DNA of 64,000 nt. Origin: Planotetraspora kaengkrachanensis. Lineage in GTDB: Bacteria; Actinomycetota; Actinomycetes; Streptosporangiales; Streptosporangiaceae. A model generated the notes under the pieces. That model searched no databases. It was not told the DNA's origin and saw only the letters and a list, made by a program, of their open reading frames with translations. Position 1 is the first letter of the stretch. Every line of letters starts with the position of its first letter. Location of the stretch: assembly GCF_016862895.1 (NCBI RefSeq), contig NZ_BONV01000017.1, forward strand, positions 62,001 through 126,000, written 5' to 3'. The position numbers and the translations under genes are program-made. Below are positions 58,876-64,000 of this stretch, one piece after another.

Positions 58876-59403
58876 CTATCGCACCAATGCGCCGAAGACG
58901 TAGGTCCCGGGAGCGCCCGGGTCGTCACCCGCCCAGAACTCCGTCCAGTGAGTACGGAACTCATCGCGAGTGAGGTGGCCGTCGCCGTCCAGGTCGAGGC
59001 GGGGGAAGACCTCATCGGTCGCCGTGGGCGTGCCGTTCCACGTCTCGATGAGCGCGCCGTACTCCGAGCGTGAGATGAGACCGTCCCCGTTGAGGTCGAT
59101 GGCCTCGAACATCGCGTCGGCGGTACCGGAGACCGCGTCGGCCATGCCATTGAGGTTCTCCACCACGAGCAGCACGTCGTCGAGGGTGACGCCGTCGCCG
59201 CCGTCAGGTCCGGCGGCGGACCTGAGCACCGGCCACCAGCCGGTCATGACGGAGGCGAGTCGCTCCGGATCGACAGGACCGGCGACGGCCTTCCAACGCT
59301 GGGCGAGCGCCTGGAAGTCGGCCTCGGTCAGCCGGCCGTCGCCGTCCACATCCATCGCGTGGAAAACTCCGATGACCTTTCTCCGCTGGAACTCACTGGC
59401 CAC
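58876..59403 (-). CDS. calerythrin-like EF-hand calcium-binding protein, 175 aa
   Basis: Three canonical EF-hand loops are at residues 18-29 (DVDGDGRLTEAD), 103-114 (DLNGDGLISRSE) and 137-148 (DLDGDGHLTRDE). A degenerate fourth lies at about 66-77 (PDGGDGVTLDD). That order, with a defective second site, and the length match calerythrin of Saccharopolyspora. The start is GTG 59403, with GGAGG six bases upstream, giving the family-typical MASEFQRRKV. The protein is cytoplasmic and probably a calcium buffer or transporter. No partner gene is adjacent. Confidence 0.9.
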   Translation of the reverse strand: MASEFQRRKVIGVFHAMDVDGDGRLTEADFQALAQRWKAVAGPVDPERLASVMTGWWPVLRSAAGPDGGDGVTLDDVLLVVENLNGMADAVSGTADAMFEAIDLNGDGLISRSEYGALIETWNGTPTATDEVFPRLDLDGDGHLTRDEFRTHWTEFWAGDDPGAPGTYVFGALVR

Positions 59404-59530
59404 ATCCGCCTCCGTTCTTTCGGGAGACTCCATGCTTCGGGCCATTCGCGGTCGGTGACCATACTCACTTAAGTGACGAAGTAGTTACGCATCGTGGACG
59501 AGCGAGTATCGGGCCGGGTGTGGCGAGCGG

Positions 59531-59941
59531 TCAGGGCAGGTGCCCGAGCTGACGTAGTGCGCCGAGGTCGTCGCGGCAGGCCCAGTGTTCGGCGATCCGG
59601 TCGCCGTCGAAGCGGACCATGTGAATCTGCTGCATACTGAACCGCCCACCGGTGGGCGGATGCCCGAACAACGGACCGTGCTGTACGGCGGTCAGGGTGG
59701 CCCGATAGGCGGCCTGATCTCCGGCCGACAGCACCTCGTGGACCTCGTAGCGGATATCGCCGAGTGCGGAGTGCAGGAACGCGACGGCGGCCTTGAGATT
59801 GTCGGGGCCGGGCCCGGCAGGACTGGGCGGTGCGGCGTGGTCGACGAAGTCGGCGGTCACCAAGCGGTCGGCGAGGTCGGTGTCGCCGGTCTCGAACAGG
59901 TCTCGGTAGATGCCGCGGATGATCTGCTCGTGTCTGGTCAT
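59531..59941 (-). CDS. SnoaL-like ester cyclase family protein, 136 aa
   Basis: This is a SnoaL/ester-cyclase domain: LADRLVTADFVDHAAPPSPA, GDIRYEVHEVLSAGDQAAYR and FSMQQIHMVRFDGDRIAEHW match polyketide-cyclase-like proteins, with the His and Asp of the active pocket present. The start ATG 59941 overlaps the upstream membrane protein gene by 4 bp. With that gene it forms an operon divergent from a TetR gene. It need not act on polyketides; many members are of unknown function. Confidence 0.88.
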   Translation of the reverse strand: MTRHEQIIRGIYRDLFETGDTDLADRLVTADFVDHAAPPSPAGPGPDNLKAAVAFLHSALGDIRYEVHEVLSAGDQAAYRATLTAVQHGPLFGHPPTGGRFSMQQIHMVRFDGDRIAEHWACRDDLGALRQLGHLP

Positions 59942-60384
59942 CGCGCCTCCCGGCGAGCTCGCAGGGTATAGAGGGCGACACAGGCGGCGCCGGCCATCAG
60001 CGGAACGTGGAACAGGTACTCGATGCGGGCCAGGCCCGCGAAGTCGTGATGGTCCAGGACGCGATGCAGGTTGTCGTGCGGCCACCAGCTGAGCAGCATG
60101 AAGCAGACGCTCACGTACAGCGCCCAGGCAGGCCGGGTGGGCTTGGCCGTGTGTCGCGCGACGGGCGCGCCGACGATGGCGTACGCGACGCCCGCGCCAA
60201 AGAAGAGCGCCTCGACCACCGAAAGGATCAGGAAGTAGGGCAGGAGGTCATCCGACGGGGTGATCGCGCCGGGCGGGTCGGGCCACACCACGCGACTGAG
60301 GGCGAAGGTCGCCAGTGCGGAAGTGCCGGCGGCGGACGCCGCGGTGATCCGCATGGCGCGGGTGGGGATCGGTAGGGTCGTCAT
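59938..60384 (-). CDS. four-helix membrane protein, 148 aa
   Basis: Helices are visible at about residues 12-30, 47-70, 85-100 and 122-142. The loop SWWPHDNLHRVLDHHDFAGL is rich in His and Trp and contains HDNLH, a possible metal site. The start is ATG 60384, 10 bp from a palindromic operator, so transcription probably begins near it. It is the first gene of an operon with the SnoaL-like gene and is divergent from the TetR gene that very probably represses it. The family is not recognised with certainty. Confidence 0.8.
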   Translation of the reverse strand: MTTLPIPTRAMRITAASAAGTSALATFALSRVVWPDPPGAITPSDDLLPYFLILSVVEALFFGAGVAYAIVGAPVARHTAKPTRPAWALYVSVCFMLLSWWPHDNLHRVLDHHDFAGLARIEYLFHVPLMAGAACVALYTLRARREAR

Positions 60385-60393
60385 TGGCTACCT

Positions 60394-60430
60394 ATTCCAG
60401 TGACTGGAATGACATTACAGTGACTAGAAC
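60394..60430. promoter_or_regulatory. paired TetR operators, ATTCCAGT-G-ACTGGAAT and a diverged copy
   Basis: Box 1 (60394-60410) is a perfect 8-1-8 palindrome. Box 2 (60414-60430, ATTACAGTGACTAGAAC) shares the core CAGTGACT and starts 20 bp later. They lie between the divergent membrane protein and TetR genes (starts 60384 and 60440). Confidence 0.8.
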
Positions 60431-60439
60431 GAGATTAAG

Positions 60440-61096
60440 GTGAACGGCGTGGCGGCGCAAGACGGTTCACGGCCCAATCGACGCCGGATCCAGGCGGCCC
60501 AGACCCGCCGGGACATCATCCTGGCCGCATCGAAGCTGTTCACCCAGCATGGATACGCACACACCTCGGTCGCCGACATCGCCCGGGAGGCCGGCGTGGC
60601 CGTGCAAACGATCTACGCAAGTGTCGGCACGAAACCGCAATTGATCACAGCGATGCTCGACGAGGTGGACACCATCGCCGAGATCCCGGAACTGGCCGCA
60701 CGGATTCAGCGGTCACAGGACGCGCACGAGGTCATTTCGCTGATGGTGCGCCTGACCCGCCAACTCAACGAGCGGTGCCGCGACATCATCACCGGACTGC
60801 GTTCCGGTGCCCACGTCGACGCCGACCTCGCCGTCGCGTACGCCGCCGGGGCCGCCCGCCACCGCGACGGCGCCGCCATCTGCGCCCAACGCCTGGCACG
60901 ACTCAACGCCCTACGTCCCGGATTGGACACCGCGACCGCCGCCACCACGATCGCGGTGCTGCTGTCCACCGACAGTTACGCGCAACTGCACACCGAACAC
61001 GGCTGGCCCTACGAGCGGTGTGAGCAGTGGCTGCGCGACACCCTCAATCAGCTGCTCCTGCCGACCGCGACCCCCGAACCGCCAAAAGGATCCTGA
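60440..61096 (+). CDS. TetR-family regulator, 218 aa
   Basis: The HTH is clear: RRDIILAASKLFTQHGYAHT, then SVADIAREAGVAVQTIYASV and GTKPQLITAML. The helical C-terminal domain contains LTRQLNERCRDIITGLRSGA. GTG 60440 is used; a second GTG at 60449 is equally possible, and neither has a strong ribosome-binding site, so the mRNA may be leaderless or short. It is divergent from the membrane protein/SnoaL operon with two operator boxes between, and presumably represses both directions. Confidence 0.9.
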   Translation: MNGVAAQDGSRPNRRRIQAAQTRRDIILAASKLFTQHGYAHTSVADIAREAGVAVQTIYASVGTKPQLITAMLDEVDTIAEIPELAARIQRSQDAHEVISLMVRLTRQLNERCRDIITGLRSGAHVDADLAVAYAAGAARHRDGAAICAQRLARLNALRPGLDTATAATTIAVLLSTDSYAQLHTEHGWPYERCEQWLRDTLNQLLLPTATPEPPKGS

Positions 61097-61147
61097 TCAG
61101 CCCGGCGTGAAGCCTCTCCTCGCTCGGCCATCGTTTATTCTGCGGCA

Positions 61148-61648
61148 ATGCCGGCTTCCGCGGACCGTCCATTGCTTTTCCTCGACGTCGACGGACCGCT
61201 CATCCCGTTCGGCGCACCGCAACTGCGTATTCATGAACACCCGGACAACCGCTCGGCATCACAAGCAGGCTCGAATCCGCTGCTGGCCAGAATCGATCCC
61301 CTGAACGGGACACGGTTGTCGGCGCTGCCGTGCGACCTGGTGTGGGCGACGACATGGATGGCCGACGCGAACGAATTGATCGCTCCGATCCTCGGCCTGC
61401 CCGAGTTGCCGGTAGTGGATTGGCCGGACCCGGAGGAGGACGGCCCGCTGCACTGGAAGACCCGTGGTCTTGTCCAGTGGGCGGCCGGGCGCCCGTTCGT
61501 CTGGGTGGATGACGAAATCTCCGACGCCGATCGCCTCTGGGTGTCCGCACACCATGGCCGGAAGGCTCTCCTCCATCGCGTCGATCCTCGCCGCGGTCTC
61601 ACAGACGCCGACTTCACCGTCATCGCTGACTGGTTGGCACAGCTGTAA
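61148..61648 (+). CDS. HAD-domain protein (HAD_SAK_2-like), 166 aa
   Basis: A HAD-superfamily fold begins with LLFLDVDGPLIPFGAP, giving nucleophile Asp13 and acid/base Asp15. The motif II region is LVWATTWMADANELIAPILG, and VWVDDEISDADRLW provides the motif IV acidic pair. This branch matches the HAD domain named from Swiss-Army-Knife RNA repair proteins, where it acts on RNA 2',3'-phosphate ends; a stand-alone copy is common in actinobacteria. The RNA-repair role is family inference only. The start is ATG 61148. Confidence 0.82.
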   Translation: MPASADRPLLFLDVDGPLIPFGAPQLRIHEHPDNRSASQAGSNPLLARIDPLNGTRLSALPCDLVWATTWMADANELIAPILGLPELPVVDWPDPEEDGPLHWKTRGLVQWAAGRPFVWVDDEISDADRLWVSAHHGRKALLHRVDPRRGLTDADFTVIADWLAQL

Positions 61649-61896
61649 CCCGATCCAAGCACCAGGCGTCCCGGAATCGGGTACCTGATCACGCATTTGG
61701 CCGAGTTGCTCGGCTTCTACCGGGAGGCTGCCCGACGAGGGCAGGCCGTCGTCATGTGGTGGGACTGATCGCTCCATCCGCCCTCGATCCAGAGCGTTCG
61801 AAGCGGCCCCGGAATGGGTGTCATCGTCGGCCATGCGGGCATCTTCCTGCGGAAACCCGGCTGGTGCCGTACGCGCCCTGGTTGGGCGGAGGCGCA

Positions 61897-62595
61897 ATGA
61901 CGGCAGACGGGTCAGAGGCGGGTTCGCCCACCGGTCCCCCGACGGGACACGGGGGTGAAGGCTTCGCACAGGCGGGCACCGGCCGGGTCGAGGCCTTCAG
62001 CGACGCGGTGTTCGCCATCGCCATGACGATCCTGGCCCTGGAGATGCGCACCCCCGACCACCCCAGCGGCGGACTGCTGCCTGCACTGTGGCACCAGTGG
62101 CCCGTTTACCTGGGATATCTCACCTCGTTCGCTTATATCGGGGTGATCTGGCTGAACCACCACCAGGCCTTCACGCGCGTCCGCGTCGTCGACCGCTCAC
62201 TGCACGCGGCCAACCTCACCCTGCTGCTGACTACCGCCGCGCTGGCCTTCCCCACAGCGGTCGTCTCCGATGCCGTGCAATCCGACATCGGCGGCGCGGA
62301 CGCTCGGACCGCCGTCGCCCTGTACGCGCTCATCGCCGCAGCCATGTGCGCGAGCTGGCGATGGATCTACATCCATCTCGCTCGGAGACCCGATCTGCTC
62401 ACGAGCGGGGATCACCGGCGTTACATCCGCCACGGCCGGATGCGCTCATCCACCGGCGTGGTCGGTTACGCGCTCGGCGGCGCACTGGGCTGGTTCGTGC
62501 ACCCGGCCATCGCGCTGGGCCTGTTCCTGTTGCTACCGATCTTCTATTTCGCCACCAGCGAGGGCCTGCCCCGCCTCAGTCGCCGAGGCGGGTGA
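61897..62595 (+). CDS. TMEM175-family potassium channel-like protein, 232 aa
   Basis: ATG 61897 follows GGCGGAGG. After a Gly/Pro-rich head of about 30 residues comes the signature RVEAFSDAVFAIAMTILALE (the FSD motif of TMEM175 helix 1). Five more helices follow at about 64-80, 100-120, 135-152, 184-203 and 205-222. Bacterial TMEM175 proteins form tetramers that conduct K+. The length fits one six-helix unit. It is on the plus strand with no close partner; the VOC gene 78 bp downstream may be co-transcribed. Confidence 0.88.
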   Translation: MTADGSEAGSPTGPPTGHGGEGFAQAGTGRVEAFSDAVFAIAMTILALEMRTPDHPSGGLLPALWHQWPVYLGYLTSFAYIGVIWLNHHQAFTRVRVVDRSLHAANLTLLLTTAALAFPTAVVSDAVQSDIGGADARTAVALYALIAAAMCASWRWIYIHLARRPDLLTSGDHRRYIRHGRMRSSTGVVGYALGGALGWFVHPAIALGLFLLLPIFYFATSEGLPRLSRRGG

Positions 62596-62673
62596 GCCGG
62601 CCGCACTGGACGTGGCTTCTCGTACTGATGCATCGTGCTCAGGCACGATCGATCGGCGAACGGTGGAGGTGCG

Positions 62674-63129
62674 ATGACCGGCGAGGCGCCCTTCCGGATA
62701 GGCCTGCGAGCCGAGGATGTAATTGCGGCGGCCGCGTTCTACGAGGGGCTCGGATTCGAGAAGACCGGGACGATGTCCGGCCCCGACGGCCGGGCAATCA
62801 TGGCGATCCTGCGACGCGGCGATCTCCAACTGCTCGTCGACGCCCTGACCGGCATGCCGTTTCCCGACAGCGAGCGTGAACGCGCCACGGTGGCCGGTCC
62901 GCGGGGCCTGGGTGTGGTCGTCGGCATCGAGGTGGACGACGTCGAGGCGACCGCGGACTATTGCCGTTCGGCCGGATGCGAGGTCATCACCGACTCCGTC
63001 GACGCACCGTGGGGCGAGCGGTACGCCGAGGTCCTCGATCCGCATGGATACGGGTGGAAGTTCTTCCAGTTGCTCCCGGACCCGCCTCAAGACAGCTTGC
63101 GCAGCGCTTACGACAGCTGGTTCGCCTGA
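62674..63129 (+). CDS. VOC (glyoxalase/bleomycin-resistance) family protein, 151 aa
   Basis: This is a vicinal-oxygen-chelate domain: IGLRAEDVIAAAAFYEGLGF, MAILRRGDLQLLVD, GLGVVVGIEVDDVEATADYC and YAEVLDPHGYGWKFFQLLPD are the paired beta-alpha-beta elements. The length is normal for one domain pair. ATG 62674 has GGAGG upstream. The metal ligand set is incomplete to my eye (a Glu is visible, the first His is not), so it may be a binding protein. The substrate is unknown. Confidence 0.85.
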   Translation: MTGEAPFRIGLRAEDVIAAAAFYEGLGFEKTGTMSGPDGRAIMAILRRGDLQLLVDALTGMPFPDSERERATVAGPRGLGVVVGIEVDDVEATADYCRSAGCEVITDSVDAPWGERYAEVLDPHGYGWKFFQLLPDPPQDSLRSAYDSWFA

Positions 63130-63159
63130 CCCGTAATCGCATTCGACCGCCGGGCCGCG

Positions 63160-63825
63160 TCAAACGGCAGTGAGCAGCGCCTCGAGCGGGCGAGGCAAGA
63201 CGTCCCGGCCGACCGCCGCCTCCGCGAGCAGCCGTGCGTAGCGCAGTTTGCGACGGGCGCCGCTGCTCAGAAACCGCCGCATCTGCGCTTCGGGTTCCTG
63301 ACCGCGCCAGGCGGGCTGACTCTGCAACGAGCGGAACGACCCGAGGTCTCCCTGGGAGTCGAAGAGCTCCTGGACCTCCGCGGCGCCCACGCCGCGGATC
63401 AACTCGTCCTCCAGATCCTTCACGCAGACGTAGAACCCCAGGTGCTCCATGTCGGTACGGGTGCGAGGTGAGCCGACATCGGCCGCGACCAGTCCGCGCC
63501 GAAATATCTCCTCCTCATGCAGGTCGCACAGGCCGGCAAGCCGTACCCGGGTGGCCGGCGGGCCGAACCCGGTCAGGACGCGGCCGATCGCGTGCGCCCC
63601 GCCGATCGGCAGGATCACGACCCGCTCCGCCTCCAGATCCCGGCCGCGTCCCATCGCGGCCGTCTCCAGTGCGATCTGGTCGCTGAGGCCCTCGACGAGC
63701 ACCACGGCAACGGCGTCGGCGACCTTCGGCAGGGCGCGGGCCGTCGCCCGGTCCGAGGCGTCAGGACCACTGTCGTACCCCTCGAGTGCCCGGCGGGCGA
63801 GCTCTCGGCGGTTGGTGGCATCCAT
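63160..63825 (-). CDS. stand-alone TOPRIM domain protein related to OLD-family nucleases, 221 aa
   Basis: The TOPRIM core is visible: AVVLVEGLSDQIALE with Glu45, VVILPIGGAHAIGRVL and LAGLCDLHEEEIFRR, where the usual D-x-D is D101-L-H103. The C-terminal half (FYVCVKDLEDELIRGVGAAE, then VQELFDSQGD) is typical of the TOPRIM part of OLD/Lsr-like ATP-dependent endonucleases. The ABC-ATPase half that normally precedes it is absent. The start is ATG 63825. In actinobacteria such proteins occur without the ATPase and their function is not known. The last 175 bp of the window hold no gene. Confidence 0.82.
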   Translation of the reverse strand: MDATNRRELARRALEGYDSGPDASDRATARALPKVADAVAVVLVEGLSDQIALETAAMGRGRDLEAERVVILPIGGAHAIGRVLTGFGPPATRVRLAGLCDLHEEEIFRRGLVAADVGSPRTRTDMEHLGFYVCVKDLEDELIRGVGAAEVQELFDSQGDLGSFRSLQSQPAWRGQEPEAQMRRFLSSGARRKLRYARLLAEAAVGRDVLPRPLEALLTAV

Positions 63826-64000
63826 GGCGGTCTCCCGGTCCGGTTGGATCAGACGATGACCGACTGACAACCGTCACCTTACGCAGTCACGGCAGATACC
63901 TACCGATCGCGACCAGACGGAACCGGCGCCCTCCTCAGAGGGAATCGCGGGCCCCGGGAGTCAACCCGGCACGGAGCGGACGGAACGGCTACGGGGCTGC

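Overview
The window is high-G+C actinomycete DNA, most probably chromosomal and from Streptosporangiales or a close relative. This placement is inferred from gene content (SARP regulator with NB-ARC, SigE-type ECF factor, GH87 mycodextranase, TIGR03943 permease partner, DUF5999, calerythrin-like EF-hand protein), frequent GTG starts and several probably leaderless genes. It is not a phylogenetic result. I see no rRNA and no CRISPR array. Two tRNA genes are present, both on the minus strand.

Layout. 1-5.5 kb: a decayed left flank beside tRNA-Arg(ACG). It holds a truncated membrane protein, a lipoprotein, a small membrane protein, remnants of a TPR protein and of a thioredoxin-reductase-like gene, an intact LLM-class monooxygenase, and a zinc-ribbon/GIY-YIG gene cut off at the tRNA terminator. 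5.7-24.7 kb: ordinary accessory metabolism and secretion, namely a MaoC hydratase, a phytase-type esterase, an acyl-CoA ligase, a secreted RNase with a barstar-like inhibitor, a large secreted alpha-1,3-glucanase (GH87), a MerR/carboxymuconolactone decarboxylase operon, an RTX-type secreted protein, an ECF sigma factor, two DHFR-like reductases around a broken methyltransferase, and a divergent RclA-like/AraC pair. 24.8-29.4 kb: DUF5999, a TetR/membrane-protein pair, two genes joined head-to-head by a deletion, and an ECF sigma factor with a membrane partner.

29.6-33.2 kb is the most distinctive part. A 3.5-kb island is bounded by 94-bp direct repeats that copy the 3' half of tRNA-Ser(GCT), starting exactly at the anticodon loop. 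It carries a broken tyrosine integrase, a broken Ser/Thr kinase and a three-gene cell-surface operon (WxL-like / DUF916-like / WxL-like).

33.4-48.8 kb: YceI, MarR, a SigE-type sigma factor, a Cys-rich protein with a MauE-type membrane protein, an AAA ATPase, an M15 peptidase lipoprotein, an AlkZ-like protein, a Nudix-NYN fusion, a permease with a His-rich partner, an MFS gene with an early stop, an MBL-fold hydrolase, a DUF305 protein and a CHAP hydrolase with a small acidic partner. 49-64 kb: pirin, a membrane protein with two PLD-like repeats, a SARP regulator, an FMN reductase/LLM monooxygenase operon, an aldo/keto reductase, two divergent TetR modules with paired palindromic operators, a MarR/SnoaL operon, an EF-hand protein, a HAD protein, a TMEM175-type channel, a VOC protein and a stand-alone OLD-type TOPRIM protein.
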